Origin: Melieria omissa
Lineage: Eukaryota > Arthropoda > Insecta > Diptera > Ulidiidae
NCBI GenBank assembly: GCA_963971225.1
Contig: OZ020267.1
Span: 91,377,648 to 91,441,647 of the forward strand
DNA length: 64,000 nt
Direction of reading: 5' to 3'
The notes under the pieces are model-generated. The model worked only from the letters and a program-made list of their open reading frames with translations. It did not search any database and had not been told where the DNA came from. The position numbers and the translations under genes are program-made. This document shows positions 54,076 to 64,000 of this stretch, piece by piece (the stretch's first letter is position 1; each line of letters begins with the position of its first letter).

Positions 54076-54402
54076 CATGGTTCAACTACAAGGTTGTAGC
54101 AAGCCACCGGCTGATTGTTTATCGCTTTTGTCAAAATCGTCGGTGTCAGCAGTGGTGCGGTGTTGCCGCATCGGTTGAAATGAAAATACCTGACTGAAAA
54201 CAACTGACCTGAGCACTTTTCCCGTTTTTTCACTCAAATACAGCACCGTCTGGCAACAATCAGTTTTGTCTGTTTTCAGTTTCTCCCTCTTTCGACAGAA
54301 AATATCAGCTGATTTTGACAGTAGTGATAAACAATCCTACCAACAAAATGCATGTGGTTTTTGGTGTTGCAGGGATGCTATTACCTTGTTTATTGTGGCA
54401 TG
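54076..54402. mobile_element. Small hAT-like MITE inside X
   Basis: 327 bp, ends CATGGTTCAAC and TTGTTTATTGTGGCATG, flanked by AAGGGAAC (54068-54075 and 54403-54410). The intact X copy shows the empty site. The right end resembles the MITE at 45384-45852. Confidence 0.8.
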
Positions 54403-54674
54403 AAGGGAACCGAGAGAGTAACCGCGAATTGATGTACACGCATAGATTCTATAGTTTTGGGCTTTATTCTCATTTCGACCACAACACGCAATGTTGTTGC
54501 TTTCCGCAGCAAGCCAGCTTGGCTTTGCTCGTGCACATTGAAATGGTTGTTGATTTGGCAAATCGATCGCCAAGGCAAATTCAATAGGTCGTTGCAGCAC
54601 CAGAACTAATTAAACTTTTTTCTTTGATAATTAGCACAACCTTGTAGCAATAGTTTTCCACTTATTATTACTTT

Positions 54675-54835
54675 TGTGAGCGAAGTGGTAACCCTGGCGT
54701 CAGCCGACCAACAGCGGTTATGCCGATGGAACGACAGCGGGCTAGCGAACAGGACGTTGCCGGGACGGCGGCGCGACGTTTAACGTTAAATGTTTTAAAT
54801 CGAAAGGAGCGCGTGTTTTTTAACATTTTTCCTCA
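54675..54835 (+). repeat. gypsy-2 5' LTR
   Basis: 161 bp, TGTGAGCGAAGTGG ... TTTTTCCTCA. Confidence 0.82.
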
Positions 54836-54839
54836 TAAA

Positions 54840-54853
54840 TCAGAAGTGGGATC
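54840..54853 (+). other. gypsy-2 primer binding site, reduced
   Basis: TCAGAAGTGGGATC follows the LTR after TAAA. It matches the internal part of the gypsy-1 site, but the first five bases TGGTG, which would pair with the CCA end, are absent. Confidence 0.55.
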
Positions 54854-55016
54854 GGAAGCCGCGAAACAATAAACGCCAATACGAGTGAAGTGTACAAAAG
54901 GAAAGAACTGTACATGCAAGTTGGCTATACGAGCGAGCTAACGGTACACAGCACGGTCACGCCATACGTTGTACTACGAAGTCGCGTCATACGCCGTCTT
55001 ACGCAGTCGCGTCATA

Positions 55017-55826
55017 CCACAGAACAAACAATATACAGAATGCGCATCTGGTGTAAAGAAAATTTTCTTCGCGGGTTCCAGCGGTACGACCCGTTTGTAG
55101 ATGCGGGGGGAAGCAGTAAAGGGGATGAGAACGCACAGAGCGCGAGAGCGTGAGCTGAGAAGCTGCGACCGCGCACCACACACTGTGGTTGTTGTTGTTG
55201 GGCAACAAAGCGATGTGCCGCTTGCATGTTGGTGCTGGCTCGTGCTCGCTCTCCGCTTGCTTTTTGACAAACAAGAACAAGAAGTGGAGAGGCAGTTTCA
55301 TAGAAAAATTGATTGAGCGATCGCCAAGGCACATAAGGTGGTAGCACTACGAGAAAAACCAAAATTCAATGGATTTTATAAGTTCTTTTGGTCTGCTTGT
55401 AAAATAGAAGTTGTAAAAAGTACAAATGGCTACAATGAAATATATGTGTTAAATATTGAAACAACCAAGACGCATTAAGAAAGTGATAATAAGTGGAAAA
55501 CTATTGCTACAATGTTGTGCTAATTATCAAAGAATGCTGCAACTACCTATTGAATTTGCCTTGGCGATTGCTTTGCCAAATCAACCACTTTCAATGTGCA
55601 CGAGTAAAGCTAAGCTGGCTTGCGCCGCAACAACATTGCGTGTTGTTGTCGAAATGAGAATAAAGCCAAAAAAAAAATCGAATCTATGCGTATACAATAC
55701 ATCAATTCGCGCTTAATCTCTCGGTTCCCTTTACATTTTCCTCACCTTTGTTGCTTCCCGCCCGCGTCTGAAATGAAATCGCAAAATTATTTCAGATGCG
55801 CCTTCTGTATACTGTTTATTCTGTGG
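55017..55826 (-). mobile_element. Repeat X, intact copy
   Basis: 810 bp, inverted ends CCACAGAA[C/T]AAACA[A/G]TATACAG, flanked by TCATA (55012-55016 and 55827-55831). It lies inside gypsy-2, which itself lies in another X copy, so X was still active after gypsy-2 arrived. Confidence 0.88.
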
Positions 55827-55853
55827 TCATACGCTGTCACACTCGGTGCGCAG

Positions 55854-57115
55854 TAATGATGAGCAAAACGGCGATTTTCAAATCACAGTGTGATTTGCGA
55901 TTGCGATGTGAAAATCACTGTGATTGAAAACTGCGATTTTGAATCACTGTGATTTTCAATCACAGTTCTATTGCAAGAATCTATCTATCGCACGCGGCAG
56001 CTCGCGGACTTGTTTGAATGCGAAAAAATTAACATTGGTTTTCCATTCAAATGTTAGTCGGAAGAAAATGTCTAATATTAAGGAAGTTACACATCCAGTT
56101 CTTAGCAATTTACATCCAAAAAATATTAACTTTATGACTTTATGTTGCTACAGTTTTGCATTATAAATGAGCAACTTTCCATATTAATTTCACTTTGATG
56201 ATGGGGTTGTAATTCGTGGTGGAAACGAAATAGTGATATCAGCTGTTTCTTACTTGCGAAAATTTCCGCGACTGGAAGTTGGGCCATAAAATTTATTTTA
56301 TATTAAAATCTGTGCCGGAAGAAGATTATATGTTATTTTTCAAACTTAAGAGAAAATGTAAGGAGTTTATCATCCTTAAATCTTAGCCAATGGTCCTTAT
56401 ATTGTCACAATTCTGCATTCTTCCGACAGCTTTTCTCATACAATTTTCGTGCTGCCAATGTGCAAAAGATACGCTGAGAACATATCAGCTGTTTTTTTGA
56501 TTTTTCATAATGGACCTGGTATCAATGGATATCAACCATTTGCCTGTAGTGGAAAAGGGAGCACTAGAAAATGAAATAAATGTTAGCAGCATTGTCACAG
56601 TGCAGAGAAACGAGTGCTGAAATCGTTGCCAGTCAAGGTTCGATTCGCTTCTCATTTGTCCACAGCGATTTTGGCAAAACAGTGATTTGGAAAACGGTGA
56701 TTTACAATCGCTGTTTTCATTTCCAGTCAAGGTGCGATTCGCTTCTCATTTGTTCACAGCGATTTTGGGAAAACAGTGATTTTCAATCGCTGTTTTCGTT
56801 GCCAGTCAAGGTGCGATTCGCTTCTCATTTGTTCACAGCGATTTTGGCAAAACAGTGATTTTCAATCGCTGTTTTCGTTGCCAATCAAGGTGCGATTCGC
56901 TTCTCATTTGTTCACAGCGATTTTGGCAAAACAGTGATTTGGAAAACAGTGATTTACAATCGCTGTTTTCGTTGCCAGTCAAGGTGCGATTCGCTGCTCA
57001 TTTGTTCACAGTGATTTACAATCGCTGTTTTCGTTGCCAGTCAATCGCAATGTGACACTGTGATTACAAAATCACAGTGAAAAAATCACCGGTTGCGATT
57101 TTTTGCTCAACACTA
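55854..57115. mobile_element. hAT-like MITE with internal tandem repeats
   Basis: 1262 bp, ends TA[A/G]TG[A/T]TGAGCAAAA in inverted orientation, 8-bp duplication GTGCGCAG (55846-55853 and 57116-57123). From 56635 to 57050 there are five tandem copies (79-95 bp) of a unit with GTGCGATTCGCTTCTCATTTG and AACAGTGATTT...AATCGCTGTTTTC. The left half (about 55980-56560) appears to hold further unidentified insertions. Confidence 0.85.
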
Positions 57116-57130
57116 GTGCGCAGTCGCGAA

Positions 57131-58380
57131 CAATGATAACATGATGCGAAACTGAGAGGATTGACGAAATTTTGTCGTTTTTTTTGGTCACACGAACACA
57201 ATCCGTGTGAGCTGAAAAGAAAATTGTCAACCCTGCCAGCTTTCTCTCTTTGTGGAACAATTCGTATTGTAGCAAGCAGCTGACTTGCAAATTTGTTCCT
57301 AACGCGGGGTTGCAATTTTTATGTACTTGTAAAAAAGTATGTTCGCAGTCTTATTGTACGAAGCAGTGTAAAATAAGGAAAAAATATATGAAATGATCAA
57401 AATTATTTAATTTAAATGAAAATGTTAGGGAAAAGTTGTAATATGCAGAGATATAAAGATGTAAAAAAGAAATCCTTATTTCTTTGTGCATATGTAAAAA
57501 CTAATAATAACTAATTTGCATTTTCCGAACCACCACTGAGGCAATACGGCGCGTTACCCATTTTTTTAACGATTTTGTAACATTTTAACAATTTTTTTAA
57601 CAATGATTTCAGAGGAACAAATAAAAAAAATGTATTTAATGCGTTTGTTTCCCAATTCGCAAAAGACACGGACTAAATGGACCACAAAAACCAGAAGTAG
57701 CCGAAACTTATAAATGTCGGACAGTAAACAATTTATGTTTATAAGTATAGTCTGCTACTTCGCGATTATAAAATCGTATCAGAAAACATATGTATATATA
57801 TGCATATATCTATATTATATTATAATTGCGACAGCCATATTTTGCTATCCCTTTTTATACGGGTGCGCATATCATATATACATATATTATATATACATAT
57901 ACATATATATATAACATATATATATGTATATATAATATGCGCACCCGTATAAAAGGGATAGCAAAATATGGCTGTCGCAATTATCGCAAAAACTCCTCTG
58001 GAGCTTTCATCAAATTCACATTTCATTTAAATTTCACGAATAAAATTCAATAAAAGCTGAATAAAAAATGTGTTAAACACGTATTAAAATACTTTTAACT
58101 GGTTTTCGGGAAATATTGTAATTTTTTAATCATTTTTCTTCCAAAAGATTACATAGTTACAAAGAAATAACAATTGATTTTTCGATGCTTAACAAATTGA
58201 AAGTAAACGCAACCCTCGCCGTGGCCCTTGTATGGGAAATCAACAGTACGGTTCTGTGCATACCCCGGGTCTGATGTTTGGCAAAATCAACCCTAAGGTC
58301 TGATGTTATCGGTGTATTAGTGCGGATTTTGAGTATGTATTGTGGTCGAGCGCTCTCAGTTTCGCATCATGTTATCATTG
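57131..58380. mobile_element. hAT-like MITE in gypsy-2 leader
   Basis: 1250 bp, ends CAATGATAACATGATGCGAA in inverted orientation (28 bp), 8-bp duplication GTCGCGAA (57123-57130 and 58381-58388). It contains a long hairpin at 57824-57983. Confidence 0.85.
57824..57983. repeat. Long near-perfect hairpin with AT-repeat loop
   Basis: TTGCGACAGCCATATTTTGC and the following bases (to about 57872) recur in reverse complement at about 57935-57983, around an (AT)n centre. Confidence 0.85.
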
Positions 58381-58632
58381 GTCGCGAACGAGCACGCCAC
58401 GCGCAGGCGTGTACGGTCGCGCATATGACACAAGCACACGCACACATGAACGAGCGGAAGGGGAACGAGAAACAATAAGTGAAGGACGATACGAAACCAG
58501 AGGCACGGAAAGAACAATCAACGAGAGACACGGTTAAAGTGAACGAAAACGATAAATACGAAACGGCGGAAAATCGAGCGATGTTACGAAATCAGAGACA
58601 ACGAATGTAACGGAAAAACTAACGAGCGAACA

Positions 58633-59631
58633 ATGGTTAAAGTGAATACGCTGTCAATACAGCAACTAAAAGAAATGTTGCGTGGGAAGGGGTTGCCGAC
58701 CGGTGGCACAAAAACGGAACTCGTGCAGCGGCTGTGCGAGGAACTGGGGAACGATGAAGTGTCGATGACGTGCGAAACGGGGCTGCAGGAACAAATTAAC
58801 GAGTTGCGCGAGATGTTGACTAATGTTCTGGAAGCGGTGCAAAGGCAACCGGCACAGCAAATTGACGAAGCAGAAGACAACGGGAGCGGAGGCAGCGCGA
58901 GTGAAATGGCGATTCGGGGCGAAACGCGTCCGAACTATTCGGTGAAAGAGATAGCCGAGACAATACCGGAATATGACCCCACGAAAGATGACATTTTCTC
59001 AATTGAGCAATTCAGGGACCGGGTGAACAAGTCCATTGCCGCGTATCGATGGGACGAAAAGTGCGTTTTGTTGGCGATTTACAGCAAGCTGAAAGGGCCT
59101 GCTAAGCAGTGGCTAGACGCGTCGCCGGTCTTGTATGAAACGTGGCGAGAACTATCGAGTGCGTTGGTTGAAGAGTTCGGTGCAGTGCGCGATGAAGCGG
59201 ATGTCCATCATAAAATGAGTAGTGCGGTGCGCCAGCCTAACGAAAGGGCAACTGATTACTGTTTTCGCATAAGTGCACTGGCAAAAAGATACAAACTAAG
59301 TGAATCGGCGGCAATCAAATATGCGCGCGATGGGCTGAAACATCGGGAATTGCAATTAGCGATTGCTCCTCTTTATTTTACGTCCATGAAACATATGCGT
59401 GAAACGGTCGATGATTACCTACGAAATTTTGCATTATACGGCAATCGTGGAAATCGGAACACGGATAAAGAAAACAAAACGAGCGCGAAGTCAAAAGACA
59501 AGGACATTGTGTGTTACAATTGTGGTGAAAGTGGCCACATTTCTAGCAAGTGCGCGAAACCGCAGCGGCGGCGGCGGTGCGAGGACTGCCAAAAGGTGCA
59601 CCCAAAAGGCGAGCCTGAAATTGCTCGATGA
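58633..59631 (+). CDS. gypsy-2 Gag with SAP domain and zinc knuckle
   Basis: 332 codons from the ATG at 58633. Residues 1-38 are a SAP-type domain (LSIQQLKEMLRGKGLPTGGT). A capsid-like middle follows (EYDPTKDDIFSIEQFRDRV, LKGPAKQWLDASPVLY, ATDYCFRISALAKRY), then a CCHC knuckle CYNCGESGHISSKC and a second cysteine pair CEDCQ. The frame is open, but the end (KGEPEIAR) overlaps pol by ATGA in a way not expected for the family: the N-terminal protease portion seems deleted at this junction. Gag would package the element RNA. Confidence 0.85.
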   Translation: MVKVNTLSIQQLKEMLRGKGLPTGGTKTELVQRLCEELGNDEVSMTCETGLQEQINELREMLTNVLEAVQRQPAQQIDEAEDNGSGGSASEMAIRGETRPNYSVKEIAETIPEYDPTKDDIFSIEQFRDRVNKSIAAYRWDEKCVLLAIYSKLKGPAKQWLDASPVLYETWRELSSALVEEFGAVRDEADVHHKMSSAVRQPNERATDYCFRISALAKRYKLSESAAIKYARDGLKHRELQLAIAPLYFTSMKHMRETVDDYLRNFALYGNRGNRNTDKENKTSAKSKDKDIVCYNCGESGHISSKCAKPQRRRRCEDCQKVHPKGEPEIAR

Positions 59632-61586
59632 AAATATGTGGTATTGGTGGTGGTGTACGGTTTTCGAAGGAAAAAATAAGCACCCGGCTAGACATTGATG
59701 AAGTTTCGTGGAATATTGAGCTGTACGTGGTTTGCAACGAAATGTTAGAGTCGGATGTAATACTTGGGCAAGAGATTTTTGAAAACGAGCGAATTCGGGT
59801 GATATTCGAGAATGCGGGCATGACATTTAAAGCGATTGATGACGCGGTACAGTCAGTGAAGCGTGAACTCTTCGTTGAGGGAGATGTGCGCGTTGGTGAC
59901 GTGAGCGACTGCGAGAAACAAACTTTGTTGAAACTGTTGGCCGATTTTAGAGATATATTTGCAAATAATCTGGCCGAAATCGGTAAGAACGACTTAATCG
60001 AAATGAACATCGAGCTGGATACGGCTAAACCGATCGCGCAGCAACCGTATCGGGTACCGGAACCGAAAAAGCAAGTCGTGGCCGAAATTGTGAACGACCT
60101 ACTGCAAAACGATATTATATCTAAATCCGAATCAGTGTATGCCAGTCCCGTCGTGTTAGTGAGAAAGAAAACGGGCGATGATCGTATGTGCGTGGACTAT
60201 CGGCGCTTAAATCAACATATAGTGGAGGAAATATTTCCGACACCGAACATCGAAGAGCGTTTACAAGAAGCAAAGCAATATACGTATTTCTCGGTGTTAG
60301 ATCTGAGTAGCGGATACTACCAGATCCCAATTGAAGAGAACAGTCGAAAATACACTGCGTTCGTGACGACAGAAGGCCTATACGAATTTAAAAGAATGCC
60401 GTTCGGGCTGAAGAACGCGCCGGCGGTGTTCCAACGGTTAATGGCGAAAATTAAAGAACGTACGCGACCGGGCGATATTGTGCACTACATGGACGATATG
60501 TTAATCTGTAGTGGAACTGTGGCGGAGATGTGCGATAAACTTTACCGGGTTTTCACAGCTTTACGAGAAGCAAATTTTACGTTGAATATCCGAAAGTGCG
60601 ACTTTCTCAAACAACATGTGGAATTCCTGGGCCACCAGATAACACCAAACGGGATTAGCCCTGGCGAGGCAAAAGTAGCAGCCGTCGCGAAATTCCGTAC
60701 TCCAACAAACGTAACTGAGGTACGTCAATTCCTTGGTCTAAGCGGTTTCTTTAGAAAATTCGTGCCTGGCTATGCAGTCATTGCCGAACCTCTGCGAGCT
60801 CTATTGCACAAAAATCAATATTTCAAGTGGACTACGATGCAGGAGGCGGCGTTCATTAAGCTGAAGCAAGCTTTGACTACAAGGCCAGTATTGACAGGCT
60901 ACCGAGTGGGAGCGAAACATCAGATACACACGGACGCGAGCGCCAGCGGGCTAGCGGGCGTGCTACTTCAAGAGGACGGTGACGATTTCAAACCGGTGGC
61001 GTATTTTAGCAGGGCGACGACAGAGTTGGAGAAGAAGTTTCATAGCTATGAGCTGGAAACGTTGGCGGTGGTGGAGACGTTGGAGAGATTTAGGTACTAC
61101 ATATACGGCAAGTCAGTGAAAGTTGTGACGGACTGCAATGCAGTGAAGACGGCAATGGGGAAGCGGGAGCTCATACCGAGGATAGCGCGTTGGTGGCTGA
61201 AAATCCAAGATTTTGACATCGACATTGAGCATCGGTCCGGTCAGCGGATGGCACATGTTAACGCATTGAGTCGTGTGCCTAACGAAGAAGCGTGTGAAAC
61301 GGAAGAAGCGTCGCTGAGTGTTCGGGTAACCCATTTGGCCGAAGATGATTGGCTGCATAGTATGCAACTGCAAGATGACAACATTCAGCGAATTGTCAAT
61401 GAGTTACGGAGCAACAATAAGCGCAAAGACGAAAATTACGTGATGGAAGGAGGACGATTGTTTTGCAAAAAGAACGGTGGGAAACTCTGGGTGGTGCCAA
61501 AAGCACTACGATGGAAGGTGCTGCATGACTGCCACGACAACGCGGGTCATCTTGGTGTCGAGAAGACGATGGAGCGAATACAGTAA
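59628..61586 (+). pseudogene. gypsy-2 pol: protease remnant, RT, RNase H, start of integrase
   Basis: 652 codons. The start (VRFSKEKISTRLDIDEVSWN, SDVILGQEIFEN) is the C-terminal half of a retropepsin; no DTG/DSG site is present upstream. RT: YASPVVLVRKKTGDDRMCVD, LDLSSGYYQIPI, MPFGLKNAPAVFQRLM and catalytic HYMDDMLIC. RNase H: HTDASASGLAGVLL, YELETLAVVETLERFRYY, DCNAVKTAM. Integrase zinc region begins (HDCHDNAGHLGVEKTMERIQ) and is ended by a TAA at 61584-61586, a single nonsense change. Confidence 0.9.
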
Positions 61587-62782
61587 TACCTCTGGTTCGC
61601 AGGTATGCGTAAATTTGTTAAATCGTACGTTAAGGCGTGTGTGGAGTGCGCGTATAACAAACGCTCAGCGGGCGAAAGGAAGGTGAATATCATTTCGACG
61701 CGGTCGAACCAATCCCATTTAAAACCGTGCACTTGGATCATCTGGGTCCTTTTCCAAAGAGTAAACGGCGAAACGAACATATTTTGGCCCTGGTCGATGC
61801 GTTCACTAAATTCACCGTGGTGCGAGCGACCAAAAGCACCAGAACCAAGTGCGTGTTGGACGTACTGGACGAGGTAAGCAGCTATGTGGGCATGCCGGAG
61901 CGGGTGGTAACGGATCGCGGGACGGCATTTACCTCCCGTGAGTTCGAACGATATTGCAGCAAGAACGGTATCAAGCACGTCAAAAACGCCGTGCGCACAC
62001 CTCGAGCAAATGGCCAGGTGGAGCGCATGAATCGGACAATTCTGTCCATGCTATTGCCAACTACGACAAACAAGCGCGAATGGGACAAGCTTCGTGGAAT
62101 CCAGTGGGCGATAAACTCCATGAAAAATAAGACGACGCAACGAACACCTCACGAGTTACTGCTGAACTACACCCCGCGCGACTTGTTGAAAAACAAGATC
62201 ATCCTTGCACTTCAAGACGACGCCGAGCCCATGGACGAAGAAGAACTACACGCAGCACGACAGGCTGCAACAGCGACAATCCAGTGTGAACGAGAAAAGG
62301 CGAAACGACGATTCGACGATAGACACGCTACGCCAACAATGTATGGCATCGGTGATCTGGTGTTAGCTGAAAATGAGCCCGTGAGCACGGGGCATTCGAG
62401 GAAGTTGGAGCCGCATTACAAGGGTCCATTCGTGGTGAGACAAGTGTTGGGTAAAGATCGCTACGCAATCGAAGACTTGCCTGGATCCCAACGGTGTCAA
62501 CGACATTACACGTCGGTATTTGCATCGGACAAACTTAAGTCCTGGTGCCCTTTGCCACTCGACGATCCTGAGACTAGAAGACCCATCAATCCTGACAACA
62601 GCAACGACGATGGCGAAGACGACGACTCATCAGACTCGGAGCGAGGTCGCCCCGAGGTAGCAGGAAGGCCGACTGTGAGCGAAGTGGTAACCCTGGCGTC
62701 AGCCGACCAACAGCGGTTATGCCGGTGGAACGACAGCGGGCAAGCGAACAGGACGTTGCCGGGACGGCGGCGCGAAGTTTAA
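61587..62782 (+). pseudogene. gypsy-2 integrase
   Basis: After the stop the frame gives YLWFAGMRKFVKSYVKACVE, with CVECAYNK completing the HHCC site. A 1-nt frameshift near 61680 leads to the core: VHLDHLGPF (D), VTDRGTAFTSREFERY (D), ANGQVERMNRTILSML (E), and the C-terminal GDLVLAENEP and LEPHYKGPFVVRQVLG barrel. The acidic tail (DDGEDDDSSDSERG) runs 109 bp into the 3' LTR. Confidence 0.88.
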
Positions 62783-62856
62783 CGTTTTATCAATAATATA
62801 TTTAAATAAATGTTTTAAATCGAAAGAAGCGCGTGTTTTTTTAACATTTTTCCTCA
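62674..62856 (+). repeat. gypsy-2 3' LTR
   Basis: 183 bp; longer than the 5' LTR because of a ~21-bp AT-rich segment (TCAATAATATATTTAAATAA). Confidence 0.82.
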
Positions 62857-63184
62857 TACTTTTTTAATGCGTCTTGGTTGTTCCAATATTTTTACACATA
62901 TATTTATTTTCATTGCAGCTATTCGTACTTTTTACAACTTCTATTTTACAAGCAGACCGGGAGAACAAATAAAATTCATTGAATTTTGTTTTTTTCCGTA
63001 GTGCTACCACCTTATTTATGCGCCTTGGCGATCGCTCAATCAATTTTTCTATGCAAACTTTTCCTGTCCACTTCTTGTTCTTGTTTGTAAAAAGCAAGCG
63101 GAGAGCAAGCACGAGCCACCACCAACATGCAAGCGGCACAACACTTTGTTGCCCAACAAGAACAACCACAGTGTGTGGTGCGTC

Positions 63185-63987
63185 TTTACTTACTTACTTA
63201 CTTAACTGGCCATAACAACCCGTTATCGGGTTACGGCCTGCCGCAAAACTTCTCTCCAGGCGCCTCTGCTTCGCGCGCGCCTTCTCCAGTTGGTCACACC
63301 AAGAGATACCAGGGCCTCTTCCACTTGGTCCTTCCACCGGAGACACGGCCTCCCTCTTCGCCGTCGACCTCCAACCATCGCATCGAATACCTTTTTCGCC
63401 GGAGCTTCGTCGTCCATGCGGCAGACATGACCGAGCCAGCGTAGCCGCTGGATGTTAATTCGCTGCGCTACGTCCATGTCCTTATACAGCTCATACAGCT
63501 CGTTATTGGTTCGTATGCGATAGTCGTCACCAACCCGAACAGGGCCGAAGATTTTGCGAAGCACCTTCCTCTCGAACACTCCAAGGGCCGCTATGTCGTT
63601 TCGTGTCATTGTCCATGCTTCAGCGCCATAGAGGAGCACGGGCAAGATAAGCGTCCTATAGAGTGAAAGTTTTGTCGGTCGAGAGAGGTCTCTACTTCTC
63701 AATTGCCTACCGAGACCGTAGTAGCACCTGTTGGCAAGAGTTATCCTTCGCTTTATCTCCAGACTGACATCATTGCTGCTGTTGATGGCGGTGCCAAGGT
63801 AGACGAATTCCTTGACAACTTCAAAAGCATACCTGTCGGCCTCGACGTGAGACCCTAGCCGCTGCGAGTCCCTGCGTGTAGACAGCATATACTTCGTCTT
63901 GCCCTCATTTACCACCAGACCCATTTTGGCAGATTCTCTTTCGATAGCCGGCAGCGGTGACATCTCGCTTGTTACGTCCGATGTTAC
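63185..63987 (-). mobile_element. 5'-truncated RTE-like non-LTR retrotransposon
   Basis: 803 bp with a 12-bp target duplication GTGTGGTGCGTC (63173-63184 and 63988-63999). The 3' end at 63185 has a (TAAG)n tail on the minus strand, the simple-repeat ending typical of RTE-type elements rather than poly(A). Confidence 0.85.
63223..63963 (-). CDS. RTE-like ORF, C-terminal part of reverse transcriptase protein
   Basis: 247 codons open to the stop, 5' end lost with the truncation. It covers the region after the catalytic RT motif: MGLVVNEGKTKYMLSTRRDS (thumb side), EFVYLGTAINSSNDVSLEIK, RCYYGLGRQLRSRDLSR, LILPVLLYGAEAWTMTRNDI, LGVFERKVLRKIFGPVRVGD and the basic tail GRRRRGRPCLRWKDQV. This block is common to RTE-type elements of insects. 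No lesion is visible, so the insertion is young. Confidence 0.85.
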   Translation of the reverse strand: MSPLPAIERESAKMGLVVNEGKTKYMLSTRRDSQRLGSHVEADRYAFEVVKEFVYLGTAINSSNDVSLEIKRRITLANRCYYGLGRQLRSRDLSRPTKLSLYRTLILPVLLYGAEAWTMTRNDIAALGVFERKVLRKIFGPVRVGDDYRIRTNNELYELYKDMDVAQRINIQRLRWLGHVCRMDDEAPAKKVFDAMVGGRRRRGRPCLRWKDQVEEALVSLGVTNWRRRARSRGAWREVLRQAVTR

Positions 63988-64000
63988 GTGTGGTGCGTCA

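Larger units (their letters stand above)
54675..62856 (+). mobile_element. mdg3/micropia-like Ty3/gypsy element (gypsy-2)
   Basis: Inserted in X with TG...CA ends and a duplication of up to 6 bp (TACTTT, 54669-54674 and 62857-62862); the intact X copy shows the empty site. LTRs are 54675-54835 and 62674-62856, alike except for a few substitutions and a ~21-bp indel. Its leader (54854-58632) is swollen by three later insertions; without them the element is about 4.8 kb. YMDD in RT and the leucine-type primer site suggest the mdg3/micropia lineage. Confidence 0.88.
53973..64000 (+). mobile_element. Repeat X, long copy opened by three insertions
   Basis: Starts with CCACAGAATAAACAGTATAC. Its pieces are 53973-54075, 54403-54674, 62857-63184 and 63988 to beyond the window. 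Removing the insertions gives a sequence colinear with the intact X at 55017-55826. X encodes no protein; terminal inverted repeats of about 30 bp and a 5-bp duplication at the intact copy suggest a non-autonomous DNA transposon of unknown superfamily. Confidence 0.82.

Noticed and set aside
56635..57050. CRISPR array
   Set aside because: The repeats are contiguous 79-95-bp tandem units without unique spacers, inside a hAT-like MITE of an animal genome.

Overview
The window looks like transposon-dense nuclear DNA from an insect, most likely a higher dipteran. The basis is the mix of families (Bel/Pao and Ty3/gypsy LTR elements, jockey-like and RTE-like non-LTR elements, a mariner, many hAT-, TTAA- and TTA-flanked MITEs, tRNA-derived SINEs) and two decayed animal genes (an ABHD12-type hydrolase and ribose-5-phosphate isomerase). 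A tephritid-like fly is my guess; the species cannot be fixed from the sequence. No intact host gene was found. Nearly every long reading frame belongs to a mobile element and carries stops or frameshifts.

Layout. 1-810: palindromic foldback element. 903-1196: fragment of a repeat called X here. 1367-7223: gypsy element on the minus strand (gypsy-1) with an ATAT target duplication. 7723-42072: one Bel/Pao element on the minus strand, which is the core of the window. A block starting in the gypsy-1 gag gene (6655) and ending in the Bel gag gene (17098) is present three times head to tail with a period of exactly 10,444 bp: 6655-17098, 17099-27542 and 27543-37986. The junctions share only CTGT. 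Each unit holds the gypsy 5' LTR, a spacer, the Bel 3' LTR split by a jockey-like element (itself carrying two TTAA MITEs), a zinc-knuckle ORF downstream of pol, Bel pol, and Bel gag split by a third TTAA MITE. After unit 3 the Bel element runs to its own gag start (38376), a long repeat-rich leader interrupted by a mariner that carries a SINE, a tRNA-Tyr-like primer site and the 5' LTR (41832-42072).

42077-53972 is a mosaic of MITEs (TTA-, 8-bp- and TA-flanked), two SINE-like sequences, an ABHD12-like pseudogene and an Rpi pseudogene lying between inverted repeats. 53973 to the end is one X element opened by three insertions: a small hAT-like MITE, an mdg3/micropia-like gypsy element (gypsy-2, 54675-62856) and a 5'-truncated RTE-like element (63185-63987). 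Gypsy-2 in turn carries another X copy and two hAT-like MITEs in its leader.

How it works together: this is a nest of insertions whose order can be read from target duplications. The most unusual feature is the near-identical triplication of a composite block spanning two different LTR elements. It places gypsy LTR promoters directly upstream of Bel gag-pol fragments, and all autonomous retroelements in the left 42 kb point the same way.
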